This document shows positions 18,506 to 30,013 of a stretch of 64,000 nucleotides of DNA, one piece after another. The DNA comes from Pseudomonas viridiflava. Lineage in GTDB: Bacteria; Pseudomonadota; Gammaproteobacteria; Pseudomonadales; Pseudomonadaceae. The notes beneath the pieces were generated by a model. That model did not search any database and was not told the origin of the DNA. It saw only the letters and a program-made list of their open reading frames with translations. The DNA is taken from the NCBI RefSeq assembly GCF_900589395.1, contig NZ_UUIS01000001.1:268460-332459 (forward strand). Direction: 5' to 3'. The position numbers were made by a program, and so were the translations under genes. Numbering within the stretch: the first letter of the stretch is position 1; each line of letters begins with the position of its first letter.

Positions 18506-18645
18506 CACGGATCGACCCGTTCGTCGATTTGAGACTGAAACCGATTTTGCCGACATGTTTTGTAGGAAAATTCGACAGGTGCGCGTTTGGCCATGCACGC
18601 TCTGGCACGTATGATGCTTAACATTTCTCCGCAGATAAGAAGCCT
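18506..18645. other. Intergenic region upstream of the Mrp antiporter operon
   Basis: No gene is supported here. The right half carries the sigma-54-like promoter listed separately and a weak AAGAAG ribosome site for the first antiporter gene. Confidence 0.6.
18603..18618 (+). promoter_or_regulatory. Putative sigma-54 promoter of the Mrp antiporter operon
   Basis: TGGCACGTATGATGCT has a perfect -24 element (TGGCACG, preceded by CT) and a -12 element ATGCT that differs from TTGCT at one base, with correct 12-base GG-to-GC spacing (18604 to 18616). The predicted start site near 18628 leaves a short leader before the ATG at 18646. Confidence 0.55.
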
Positions 18646-21627
<2,982 letters not shown>

Positions 21628-21972
21628 ATGGAAGAAGTCATTGCGATTGCCATCGGCGTGCTGGCCGCCTCCGGGGTCTGGCTGATCCTGCGCCCACGGA
21701 CCTTCCAGGTGATCATGGGCCTGTGCCTGCTGTCGTACGGGGTTAACCTGTTCATCTTCAGCATGGGCAGCCTGTTCATCGGCAAGGAACCGATCATCAA
21801 GGACGGCGTGCCGCAGGACCTGCTCAATTACACCGACCCCCTGCCTCAGGCGCTGGTGCTGACCGCGATCGTCATCAGCTTCGCGATGACCGCGCTGTTT
21901 CTGGTGGTGTTGCTGGCCTCGCGCGGGCTGACCGGCACTGACCATGTGGACGGTCAGGAGCCCAAGGCATGA
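21628..21972 (+). CDS. mrpC: Mrp antiporter subunit C
   Basis: A 114-residue NuoK-like membrane subunit with three hydrophobic segments (IAIAIGVLAASGVWLIL, the LCLLSYGVNLFIFSMG region, and ALVLTAIVISFAMTALFLVVLL). The motif DPLPQALVLTAIVI is shared by MrpC and NuoK. It starts at the base after the mrpA stop and overlaps mrpD by ATGA, so the stoichiometric membrane subunits are translated in coupled fashion. Confidence 0.95.
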   Translation: MEEVIAIAIGVLAASGVWLILRPRTFQVIMGLCLLSYGVNLFIFSMGSLFIGKEPIIKDGVPQDLLNYTDPLPQALVLTAIVISFAMTALFLVVLLASRGLTGTDHVDGQEPKA

Positions 21973-23648
21973 GTGTGTTGAATCAACTGATCGTCATCCC
22001 GATCCTGCTGCCACTGCTGACCGCCGGGTTGATGCTGTGGCTGGGCGAGAAGCACCGGCCGCTCAAGGCCCGTATCAACCTGCTCTCGACCCTGATCGGC
22101 CTGGGCGTCTCGGTGCGGTTGCTGATGTCGGTGCAACAGACCGGCACCATGGGCTCGATCGGCGTGTACATGCCGGGCAACTGGGAAGCGCCCTTTGGCA
22201 TTGTGCTGGTGGTCGATCACCTGTCGGCCTTGATGCTGGTGCTGACCGGCATCATCGCGGTGTGCGCACTGTTGTTTGCCCTGGCCCGCTGGGACAAGGC
22301 CGGCGCCAGCTTCCATGCCCTGTTCCAGATGCAGTTGATGGGCCTGTATGGCGCCTTCCTGACCGCCGACCTGTTCAACCTGTTCGTCTTCTTCGAGGTG
22401 CTGCTGGCCGCATCCTATGGCTTGCTGCTGCACGGCTCGGGTCGGGCGCGGGTGTCGGCAGGGCTGCATTACGTGGCGATCAACCTGCTGGCTTCGTCGC
22501 TGTTTCTGATCGGCGCGGCCTTGATCTACGGTGTGACGGGCACCCTGAACATGGCCGACCTGGCGGTCAAGATTCCCCAGGTGCCCGAAGCCGACCGCGG
22601 CCTGCTGCATGCGGGCGCAGCGATCCTGGCCACGGCGTTCCTGGCCAAGGCCGGCATGTGGCCGTTGAACTTCTGGCTGGTGCCGGCCTACTCGGCGGCC
22701 AGTGCGCCGGTGGCCGCCATGTTCGCGATCATGACCAAGGTCGGCATCTACACCGTGTTGCGCCTGTGGACCTTGCTGTTCTCCAGTCACGCCGACGACT
22801 CGGCCTACTTTGGCGGTGACTGGCTGATCTATGGCGGCATGGCGACCATCATGACCGCGGCCATCGCAATCATCGCCGCCCAGCGCCTGGAGCGCATGGC
22901 CAGCCTGAGCATCCTGGTGTCGGCCGGCATCCTGCTGTCGGCCATCGGCTTCGGTCAGCCCAGCCTGACCAGTGGCGCCCTCTTTTATATGGTCAGCTCG
23001 ACCCTGGCCTTGAGTGCCCTATTCCTGCTGGGCGAACTGATCGAGCGCTCACGCTCGGCCAATCAGTTCAGCGACGAAGAAGAAGTCGATCAGTTGCCGC
23101 ATAACCTGGAGTCCTTGCACCCGCCACGCGGCAGTAACCTGGACGAAGAAGAAAACATCGTGGTCGGCCAGGTGATCCCCATGACCATGGCCTTCCTGGG
23201 CTTGTGCTTTGTGGCGTGCGCCCTGCTGATCATCGGCATGCCGCCGCTGTCGGGCTTTATCGGCAAGCTGACCCTGCTCAGCGCCCTGCTCAATCCGCTG
23301 GGCCTGAACGTTGCCCAGGACGAGCCGCTGTCGATCCAGGCCTGGCTGCTGATCAGCCTGCTGATTTTCTCGGGGCTGGCCTCGCTGATGTCGTTCGTCA
23401 GGCTCGGCGTGCAGCGCTTCTGGACCCCTTACGAGATTGCGCCACCATTGCTGCGCCACAGCGAATACCTGCCCATCGTGGTGCTGCTGGGCATGTGCGT
23501 GGCCCTGACGTTCAAGGCCGAGGCGCTGCTGCGTTACACCCAGGACACCGCAGCGGCCCTGCATGAGCCGTTGCAGTATGTGCAATCGGTCATGGCCACG
23601 CGCCCGGTGCCGGGGCCACTGGTCGAGACCTCGCAGGTGCAACCATGA
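21969..23648 (+). CDS. mrpD: Mrp antiporter subunit D
   Basis: A 559-residue NuoN/NuoM-like proton-channel subunit with about 14 hydrophobic segments; the region AFLAKAGMWPLNFWLVPAYSAASAPVAAM contains the conserved transmembrane lysine. A strongly acidic, polar loop (about residues 357-399, with FSDEEEVDQLPHN and NLDEEEN) sits between membrane segments, longer than in many MrpD proteins. It overlaps mrpC and mrpE by ATGA. The subunit works with MrpA as one of the two antiporter-like channels of the complex. Confidence 0.95.
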   Translation: MSVLNQLIVIPILLPLLTAGLMLWLGEKHRPLKARINLLSTLIGLGVSVRLLMSVQQTGTMGSIGVYMPGNWEAPFGIVLVVDHLSALMLVLTGIIAVCALLFALARWDKAGASFHALFQMQLMGLYGAFLTADLFNLFVFFEVLLAASYGLLLHGSGRARVSAGLHYVAINLLASSLFLIGAALIYGVTGTLNMADLAVKIPQVPEADRGLLHAGAAILATAFLAKAGMWPLNFWLVPAYSAASAPVAAMFAIMTKVGIYTVLRLWTLLFSSHADDSAYFGGDWLIYGGMATIMTAAIAIIAAQRLERMASLSILVSAGILLSAIGFGQPSLTSGALFYMVSSTLALSALFLLGELIERSRSANQFSDEEEVDQLPHNLESLHPPRGSNLDEEENIVVGQVIPMTMAFLGLCFVACALLIIGMPPLSGFIGKLTLLSALLNPLGLNVAQDEPLSIQAWLLISLLIFSGLASLMSFVRLGVQRFWTPYEIAPPLLRHSEYLPIVVLLGMCVALTFKAEALLRYTQDTAAALHEPLQYVQSVMATRPVPGPLVETSQVQP

Positions 23649-24139
23649 AACGACTGTTCCCCGCTCCGTTTCTCTCGCTGGCCCTCTGGGGCCTGTGGCT
23701 GGTGTTGAACCTGTCACTCAGCGCCGGTCATCTGCTACTCGGCGCCCTGCTGGGGTTTCTGGCGCCGCTGATGTTTGCCTCGTTGCGCCCCATGCCGGTG
23801 CGCATCAGCAAACCCGGCACGCTGATCCGCTTTGTCTTGCGAGTGGGCCTTGAGGTGGTGCACTCCAATCTGCAAGTGGCGCGTACAGTGTGGACGCTCA
23901 AGCGCCGACCGCCACACTCGGTGTTCGTCAGCGTGCCGCTGGACATGCGTGACGCCCAGGGCCTGGCGGCGCTGGCGATGGTCTGTACGGTCATCCCCGG
24001 CACCGTCTGGTCAGAGCTGGCGCTGGACCGCAGCATCCTCTTGATGCATGTCTTCGACCTGGAAGACGCCGATGAAGAAAAATTCATCGCGCACTTCAAG
24101 ACCACCTACGAGCGCCCCTTGATGGAGATTTTCCAATGA
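23645..24139 (+). CDS. mrpE: Mrp antiporter subunit E
   Basis: A 164-residue subunit with two N-terminal membrane segments followed by a cytoplasmic domain containing VSVPLDMRDAQGLAALAMVCTVIPGTVWSEL, the typical MrpE signature. MrpE is required for assembly of the full complex in characterised Mrp systems. It overlaps mrpD and mrpF by ATGA. Confidence 0.93.
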   Translation: MKRLFPAPFLSLALWGLWLVLNLSLSAGHLLLGALLGFLAPLMFASLRPMPVRISKPGTLIRFVLRVGLEVVHSNLQVARTVWTLKRRPPHSVFVSVPLDMRDAQGLAALAMVCTVIPGTVWSELALDRSILLMHVFDLEDADEEKFIAHFKTTYERPLMEIFQ

Positions 24140-24414
24140 GTGCCTGGCTCCACTACGCCATCCTGGCCAGCCTGTCGATCTTCGCCCTGGCGATGGTGAT
24201 CACCCTGCTGCGCCTGTTCAAGGGCCCTTCAGCCCAGGACAGGGTCCTGGCACTGGACTACCTGTACATCACCGCAATGCTGATGATGCTGGTGCTGGGC
24301 ATCCGCTACGCCAGCGACACCTATTTCGAGGCGGCGCTGCTGATTGCCCTGTTCGGCTTCGTAGGCTCCTTCGCCCTGGCCAAATTCCTGCTGCGCGGAG
24401 AGGTGATCGAATGA
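24136..24414 (+). CDS. mrpF: Mrp antiporter subunit F
   Basis: A 92-residue subunit with three membrane segments and the MrpF pattern LFKGPSAQDRVLALDYLYI followed by FEAALLIALFGFVGSFALAKFL. Length and topology fit the family. It overlaps both neighbours by ATGA within the antiporter operon. Confidence 0.93.
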   Translation: MSAWLHYAILASLSIFALAMVITLLRLFKGPSAQDRVLALDYLYITAMLMMLVLGIRYASDTYFEAALLIALFGFVGSFALAKFLLRGEVIE

Positions 24415-24779
24415 ACAACCTGCAAGAACTGCCGCTGTGGGTGGAGCTGCTCACTGGCGCGTTGCTGCTGGTCAGCAGCCTGTTTACGCTGACCGGCGCC
24501 CTGGGCCTGCTGCGCCTCAAGGATTTCTTCCAGCGCATGCACCCCACAGCCCTGGCCTCGACCCTGGGAGCCTGGTGCGTGGCGCTGGCCTCGATCCTGT
24601 ACTTTTCGGCCCTCAAGTCGGGGCCGGTGGTGCATGCCTGGCTGATCCCTGTGCTGCTGGCGATTACCGTGCCGGTCACCACCTTGCTGCTGGCCCGTAC
24701 CAGCCTGTTTCGCCAGCGCATGGCCGGTGAGGCGGTACCGCCAGAGGTCAGCGGCGACCGTCCGGAACACAGGCCGTAA
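24411..24779 (+). CDS. mrpG: Mrp antiporter subunit G
   Basis: A 122-residue last subunit of the operon with three membrane segments and the MrpG signature GLLRLKDFFQRMHPTALASTLGAW. The C-terminal 20 residues are hydrophilic. No hairpin terminator is obvious in the 15 bases before the convergent gene. Confidence 0.93.
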   Translation: MNNLQELPLWVELLTGALLLVSSLFTLTGALGLLRLKDFFQRMHPTALASTLGAWCVALASILYFSALKSGPVVHAWLIPVLLAITVPVTTLLLARTSLFRQRMAGEAVPPEVSGDRPEHRP

Positions 24780-24794
24780 GCCCTGCCGGGGCGG

Positions 24795-25262
24795 TCATTC
24801 GCTGGCGCGAAAGGTCAGTTCGCCCTTGCGCCACTTCGCGGCCTTGCCCACGGCGGCCTTGAGCACCTTGGACAGGCCGATGTGTATCTGCTCATGGGCG
24901 GCAAACACCAGCACCACGCCCTGCCCTTGCTTGAACACGATGCCGTGACCTTCAGGCACGTCCACGAATGCGTATTCGCCCAGGCCGTAAACCGTCATCT
25001 TGATGTCACGAAAGCGCAGTTCGAACTTGCCGCCCTCACGGCTGGGCAGTACCGCCGCCCGAAAATGATCGCCGACCTTGAGTTCAAGGCGCGGCTTGTC
25101 GTCGACCACCAGGTTGCTTTCGGTGTCGAGCTCGGCCATGTAGACGCCCTCGGGCGATTGCTCAGCGATATAGACAAAGCGTGACTGAAACTGCTTTACC
25201 AACTTTGCACGAAGATCACCGAGCACGAATAAAGCGTGCGTATCCAGGTTACTTACAGCCAA
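24795..25262 (-). CDS. Conserved hypothetical protein
   Basis: A 155-residue soluble protein without signal peptide or membrane segment. The apparent start is TTG at 25262, supported by GAGGGG 8 bases upstream. Beta-rich segments (FVYIAEQSPEGVYMAELDTESN, DHFRAAVLPSREGGKFELRF, GHGIVFKQGQGVVLVFAAHEQIHIGLSKVLK) dominate. I do not recognise a named domain. It is convergent with the Mrp operon, 15 bases from mrpG. Its pattern looks like a conserved Pseudomonas core protein rather than a recent import. Confidence 0.7.
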   Translation of the reverse strand: MAVSNLDTHALFVLGDLRAKLVKQFQSRFVYIAEQSPEGVYMAELDTESNLVVDDKPRLELKVGDHFRAAVLPSREGGKFELRFRDIKMTVYGLGEYAFVDVPEGHGIVFKQGQGVVLVFAAHEQIHIGLSKVLKAAVGKAAKWRKGELTFRASE

Positions 25263-25535
25263 AGTACAAACCCCTCACCAAATGAAAATAGACCGGCTGG
25301 AACCTGTCCACCGGCCAACGATAATTGTCATTACTCCTGTTGCGCGACGGCTGAAACTCCTGATTGAGGCGCGAGGCCGGCGGCGATTCTACCGACTCTC
25401 TCAAGCAATGACATCCTGAGCCTGTCAGCAGTTCATAGCCTCTGGCTACCCGGTGCTGCGTTGCAGATGAATCGAACTCCGGCCCCGGTCTGTGCTCCGA
25501 TACTGGAGAGCCATAAAGTCACGCAAGGAGATCCT

Positions 25536-25778
25536 ATGGAACCGGTAAACCCAAGTCTGGAAAAGCTGTTCGAACAACTGGGCCTTGATGCCGATGAGCA
25601 GAGCATCGAAACCTTCATCAGTGCCCATCCGCTACCCGACGAAATCAAGCTGGTCGATGCGCCATTCTGGACCCCTCAACAAGCCGCCTTTCTCAAGGAA
25701 GAGCTGCATGTGGACGCCGAATGGGCACCGATCGTCGATGAACTCAACCAGCGCCTGCACAAGCAGCCAGCGGCCTGA
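25536..25778 (+). CDS. DUF2789-family small protein
   Basis: An 80-residue protein starting at the ATG 25536 with a strong AAGGAG; the longer open frame upstream is untranslated leader. The sequence PSLEKLFEQLGLDAD...FISAHPLPDEIKLVDAPFW...QAAFLKEELHVDAEWAPIVDELN fits the small DUF2789 family of Gammaproteobacteria. No function is known. It is convergent with the lipase gene. Confidence 0.82.
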   Translation: MEPVNPSLEKLFEQLGLDADEQSIETFISAHPLPDEIKLVDAPFWTPQQAAFLKEELHVDAEWAPIVDELNQRLHKQPAA

Positions 25779-25855
25779 CCAGCGGCCGGGCGCCCATCAG
25801 CCGGTGTGCGCAAGGCAGACTGGCTGGTTGATCGCGTCGCCCGGCAGTCAATCAA

Positions 25856-27337
25856 TCAATGCGGATAGCCCGCTTGCGCCACGTTGGGATGCACGATCCT
25901 GCCGCCCGGCTGCGGCGCATGCACGAACAGCCCCTTGCCCAGGCTGCCCAGCGTGCCGATGATCGGACTCCAGTGCGCAGAATGATGAATATAGTGCCAG
26001 CGCAACAGGCACTCCTGCTCGAGCGTCAGTTCCACCGTATCGCCACGGGCCTGGCCGATCAGGCGATGCGCAATGTCATGCAGGACTGGCTCCAGCTCCA
26101 ACGCCTCGATACCCTCCAGCGGTCCCAGCGGCACGCCTTCATCACACGCCAAGGCATGCATGATGCGCAAGTGCACACGCGCCAGATGACCTGACACCGG
26201 GCGGCGCAGGCACACCGCCGCCATCACCAGGCGACTTCCGAACCCGTTGCCGTACCCGGCACGCGACACGGGCGAGCCTTCCACCCCCAGCCAGGCCTGC
26301 GGGTCCTGGGGATCGATCCATTCATCACGGTCCATGGCCTGTAGCTCATCCGCAGCGAGTTGCCAGGCCTGGCAGTCTTGCAAGGCAACGTCGCGGCCAA
26401 TCACGCTGGTACGTGGCCGGGTGATCAACACCTCTTCAAGCATGGAGGGCGGGTAACCACCGCCGATGTCCGAATGCGCCCCCGGAAGCACGATTTCACG
26501 CGGCCACACCGGCGCAATGCTGTTGAGGGCAAAATTGCGCCGCGATTCGTCACGTGCCACCAAATGCAGAACGTGTTCGGCGCAGCCGGGCGGCAGGTAC
26601 AGGTTGACCCGACGGTTGTTGGCATCCTGGACATTGCCCAGGTCGCGCCAGCCACCGATGGCTGCCACCGTGTCGAACAGGCCGACGACCCTGACCCGCA
26701 CACTGCCTCGCGCCCAGGCAAAATCGGCCCCCCAGGGCAATGCCTGATTGGCCAGCAACGGTTGCAGGTCACCCTTGTCCTGCTTGAGCACCTCGTTGAC
26801 CAGGTGCCGGGCCGACGCTGCGCCACGGCTGAAGCCGAACACATCCAGCTCCAGGGCCTTGATCACACATTCGGGATTATCCAGAGTAAAAGCCTTGAGC
26901 GCGGCTTCAAGTTTGCCCAGCGCCCGCTCTACCTTGGCCAGCACCCCGGTCTGACCGCGCCCGAAACTCAGGCCCGGCCACAAGGAGTCACGCCCGCCAG
27001 AGTGAGTGCCCACGCCACTGACATACAACGGCACACTGACATGCCACTCGCCCTTGTATTCACAGGCGACTTTCTGCTCGCGGTACAGTTCGAACAACCA
27101 GGCGATGTTACTGAAATCGTTACCGTAACTGCTGTCGGGCCGCGCGTGCCGCCCGGCACATTCGCGGCTGTGTTCAGCGCTGCCACGGGCCATGCCCGCC
27201 CGGCATGCGGCACCGATCCGGGTATTGACCCGATTGTTGCCGGTGCCGTCGAAAAACAGGCCGACCCGTACGGTCACGGCCTGGCACGGACGGTGAGGGG
27301 GCGCAACGGCCCCGTTGTCATGCTCATTCTTATTCAT
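25856..27337 (-). CDS. DUF2235 alpha/beta-hydrolase, Tle-type phospholipase (T6SS effector family)
   Basis: A 493-residue protein without a Sec signal. The Tle1/DUF2235 fold is shown by RVGLFFDGTGNN near the N-terminus and by the catalytic triad candidates S170 (GFSRGAASA), D222 (GLFDTVAAIG) and H288 (GAHSDIGGGYP). Family members are phospholipases secreted by type VI systems into rival cells. Here there is no VgrG, PAAR, adaptor or obvious immunity gene next to it, so it is an orphan effector or a housekeeping member of the family. The upstream region is AT-rich and the ATG at 27337 has AGGATGG 8 bases upstream. The last 120 residues are unlike the catalytic core and could be a targeting region. 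Confidence 0.8.
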   Translation of the reverse strand: MNKNEHDNGAVAPPHRPCQAVTVRVGLFFDGTGNNRVNTRIGAACRAGMARGSAEHSRECAGRHARPDSSYGNDFSNIAWLFELYREQKVACEYKGEWHVSVPLYVSGVGTHSGGRDSLWPGLSFGRGQTGVLAKVERALGKLEAALKAFTLDNPECVIKALELDVFGFSRGAASARHLVNEVLKQDKGDLQPLLANQALPWGADFAWARGSVRVRVVGLFDTVAAIGGWRDLGNVQDANNRRVNLYLPPGCAEHVLHLVARDESRRNFALNSIAPVWPREIVLPGAHSDIGGGYPPSMLEEVLITRPRTSVIGRDVALQDCQAWQLAADELQAMDRDEWIDPQDPQAWLGVEGSPVSRAGYGNGFGSRLVMAAVCLRRPVSGHLARVHLRIMHALACDEGVPLGPLEGIEALELEPVLHDIAHRLIGQARGDTVELTLEQECLLRWHYIHHSAHWSPIIGTLGSLGKGLFVHAPQPGGRIVHPNVAQAGYPH

Positions 27338-27592
27338 CTTCTATCCATCCTTAGATACCACTGACTCCAAACTATTGATAAGCGCTTTTACAAACGCTTT
27401 ATAAACAGCTTGCTCAGTTGAAGACAGCAGTCAATAGGCGATGGATATTTCAGAAATTTCCCACGTCGCAAAAACCTTATATAAATCGGTGTTTAAAACC
27501 CGCTCGATCTTATACCGCCTGTTAATCAACTACTTATAACACCGGGTACAACTTTCCTGTGGTTTGCTGCCGGTGTCAGGCGCTGACGGGTA

Positions 27593-29209
27593 TTACGCTT
27601 GTGCGGGACGGTAGCCCAGGCGCAAGCCGCCCCAGTGCCGCCCCTTGACCATGACCGGCACCGACAGGTCGTGCATCAGCTCGCCTGTATCGCGGGTGTA
27701 GGTTTGCAGCAGCATTGGTTGCTGATGGCTGCCGCACCGGACACCGGTGCGGTCATCGAACTTGCGCTTGCTGCGGTTATGCGCGGTGTCTGCCACCGGA
27801 TCGCCCGTCAGCGGCTGGTTGAATGCAGTGTTGTGCGTGGGCACGTACCCTTGCGGGGTGCACGCAATGGCAAACACCAGGCCTTCATGGCGCTTGAGCA
27901 ACGGTTCCTGGATCTCGGGCAGCACCTGGTCGGTGTAGCGGTCGAAGCGGGTATGGAAGCGAGGCGGCACGGTATTGGCGATGGGCTGGTAGTGGCGGTC
28001 GAACAGGTCGTCGAGGCTGACCCGGCCCTGTGCGACATCGGCCTCGAAACGCAGGCCGATCTGCCGGGCACCTTCGCGGGCCAGGTCATAGATGCGTTGG
28101 TGATAGTCATCCAGGCCGACCTCGGCCAGGCGCTCGCTGATGGTCTCGGCCTGCCCTTCCATCTGCACCGCGGCCTGGGCCAGATGACGGGTCTGCTGGT
28201 CACTGACTTCGAGGTCCCCGCGCATCTGCTCGACCGCCGTAAACAGGCTGGCCAGTTGTTCCTGATTGATCTGCGCGCCCTGGGCGATCTCGCCGATCTG
28301 GCGCTCGACGCCGGCGGCCAGGGTCGCGATGTTTTCCAGGTGCTGGCCGGTGTCCTCCACCTGGCGCACCCCGCTGTCAAGGTCATCGGTGAGCAGGCGA
28401 ATCTGTTCGACCACCTGGCCGGTGCGCTGCTGGATGTCGCTCACCATTTGTCCGACCTCGCCGGTGGCCGTGGCCGTGCGTTTGGCCAGCCCGCGCACCT
28501 CATCGGCAACCACGGCAAATCCGCGCCCGTGCTCTCCGGCGCGCGCCGCCTCGATCGCCGCATTGAGCGCCAGCAGGTTGGTCTGGCTGGCAATAGACTG
28601 GATGACCTGAGCCACACGCTGGATCTCTTCACTGCGTTGGCTCAAGGCTTCGATCACCTGGCGACTGTCGACGGCGTTCTTGCTCAGGCGGTGCATGCGC
28701 TCGATGGACTCGACCAGCACGCTGCGTCCGGCCTCGCTGCTGTGCCGGGCCTGGCTGGCGGCCGCCAGGGCCTGCTGGCTCAACTGGGCGGTCTGCTGCT
28801 CGGTGGTGATCATCACCTCGGCGTTGCCGACCACCTGCTCGGCGGCCTTGAGTTGGGACTGGACCTTGGCCGCCAGCTGGCGCACGGAAAACGCCACGCT
28901 GGCGGCCGACAGGGCGTTGTGGCTGGTGGTGAAGGATAATTCGCGGGTCAACCGGGCAATGTCGCTGGGCGCGGTGTCGACCGGGCCTGAGGGTGGCCGG
29001 TGCTTGCGCAGGTGCGGCCACCAGATCAGGGCCAGGGCAAGCGGCACGGCCAGCCAGAGTGCCAGGCTGGTGAACGCCATGGCGGTGAGTATCAGAACCA
29101 GTGCCAGGCTCTGACCCAGTGGCAGGCCATAAGAGAATGCGGAAGGTGTGGCTGGAGCCTGCGCGCCGGACATGGCCGGCTTCCCTGCAGACGATACGCT
29201 GTCGGTCAT
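27593..29209 (-). CDS. Methyl-accepting chemotaxis protein with C-terminal cytoplasmic sensor
   Basis: A 538-residue receptor. Residues about 30-66 form a hydrophobic hairpin (two membrane passes with almost no periplasmic loop), so sensing is not periplasmic. No HAMP domain is evident. The signalling domain follows (about 90-370), with the kinase-control hairpin tip [29 protein letters not shown]. The C-terminal about 150 residues form a separate sensor-like domain ([47 protein letters not shown]) of Cache/PAS character placed after the signalling domain. The inverted order suggests a cytoplasmic ligand or redox cue. No chemotaxis genes are adjacent. Confidence 0.88.
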   Translation of the reverse strand: MTDSVSSAGKPAMSGAQAPATPSAFSYGLPLGQSLALVLILTAMAFTSLALWLAVPLALALIWWPHLRKHRPPSGPVDTAPSDIARLTRELSFTTSHNALSAASVAFSVRQLAAKVQSQLKAAEQVVGNAEVMITTEQQTAQLSQQALAAASQARHSSEAGRSVLVESIERMHRLSKNAVDSRQVIEALSQRSEEIQRVAQVIQSIASQTNLLALNAAIEAARAGEHGRGFAVVADEVRGLAKRTATATGEVGQMVSDIQQRTGQVVEQIRLLTDDLDSGVRQVEDTGQHLENIATLAAGVERQIGEIAQGAQINQEQLASLFTAVEQMRGDLEVSDQQTRHLAQAAVQMEGQAETISERLAEVGLDDYHQRIYDLAREGARQIGLRFEADVAQGRVSLDDLFDRHYQPIANTVPPRFHTRFDRYTDQVLPEIQEPLLKRHEGLVFAIACTPQGYVPTHNTAFNQPLTGDPVADTAHNRSKRKFDDRTGVRCGSHQQPMLLQTYTRDTGELMHDLSVPVMVKGRHWGGLRLGYRPAQA

Positions 29210-29354
29210 GATCCCTAACCCCTGCTGATATTTTTGTTATACGGGGGTATTTAACGCCAGCTAACAGCTATTTGCTATCAGCCATTGGCCGTAGGCTTGG
29301 GGCTCGGGGCTTGGGTAATTGGGATCGTGTTGTTCTTGCGGGCGGTGGTTTGTC
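29210..29354. other. Intergenic, left of the palindromic repeat
   Basis: Upstream region of the chemoreceptor gene (AGGGAT ribosome site close to the start). Nothing else supported. Confidence 0.5.
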
Positions 29355-29885
29355 TTTGGGAGAGGTTCCGACCCTCTTCGGGCCGGCTTACTTTGTCTTG
29401 GCAAAGTAAGCAAACCGTTTGCTCCTGGTTCCGGCCCCTTCGGGGTCCCCTCCCTCCGGCATTGCTCCGGGGGTCGCCGCTTATGGGCCGTCCCTGGCCC
29501 AAGCGGCTAACGGGCCGTCCTGGCCCTTTCCCCCCTGCGCAACGCCTCCACTCGGCCTGCACAAGTCGCGTTCTGCGTCGCCTGCACCCTCGCGCATGAA
29601 AAGCAGAGCAAAAGCTGTTGCTGTTGCTGTTGCTCTTCTACGCAAATATCACAGACGACACAGATCGCGACTTGGGCGCAGGCCGAGTGGAGGTGTCGCG
29701 CAATCGGGGAGCGAGGCAGGGATGCCGAGCCAGCGCCGCTGGGCCAGGGACGGCCCATCGGCGCGGCCCGATGGAGGGGCGCCGGAACGAGGGAACCCCG
29801 CAGGGGCCCAGCCAGGAGCCAGCGGTTTGGTTACTTTGCCAAGGCAAAGTAACCCGGCCCGAAGAGGGTCGGAACCGCTCTAAGG
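29355..29885. repeat. Large imperfect inverted repeat (about 530 bp)
   Basis: Left arm about 29355-29590 and right arm about 29645-29885 are reverse complements with scattered mismatches. Matched blocks include GGTTCCGACCCTCTTCGGGC at 29364-29383, reversed at about 29854-29873, and CCACTCGGCCTGC at 29548-29560, reversed at about 29679-29691. Each arm contains its own small hairpin (for example TTACTTTGCC-AA-GGCAAAGTAA at 29831-29852). The centre (29591-29644) holds a GCTGTT triplet run. Short open frames in both arms encode the same VxLLCQxKVxRPEEGRN peptide and are by-products of the repeat. Confidence 0.85.
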
Positions 29886-30013
29886 GCCAGTCACAGCAAG
29901 CACGGACAACACCGTACAAAACCCGACAGCTCCAGCCATCGCCGGCAAGCCGCCTCCCACAGTTCTGAACCAGGCATGAAATCCGTTCAACCCGGGACAA
30001 TCTCAGCCATCAA
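29886..30013. other. Intergenic between the palindromic repeat and pcaT
   Basis: 128 bases with no gene and no clear terminator for the convergent pcaT gene. Confidence 0.5.

Noticed and set aside
25310..25335. Partial Fur-box-like sequence (GATAATTGTCATTA)
   Set aside because: Too few matches to the 19-bp consensus and no iron-related gene beside it.
29278..30000. Several short frames encoding VxLLCQxKVxRPEEGRN-type peptides
   Set aside because: They follow from the inverted-repeat DNA on both strands and are not supported as genes.
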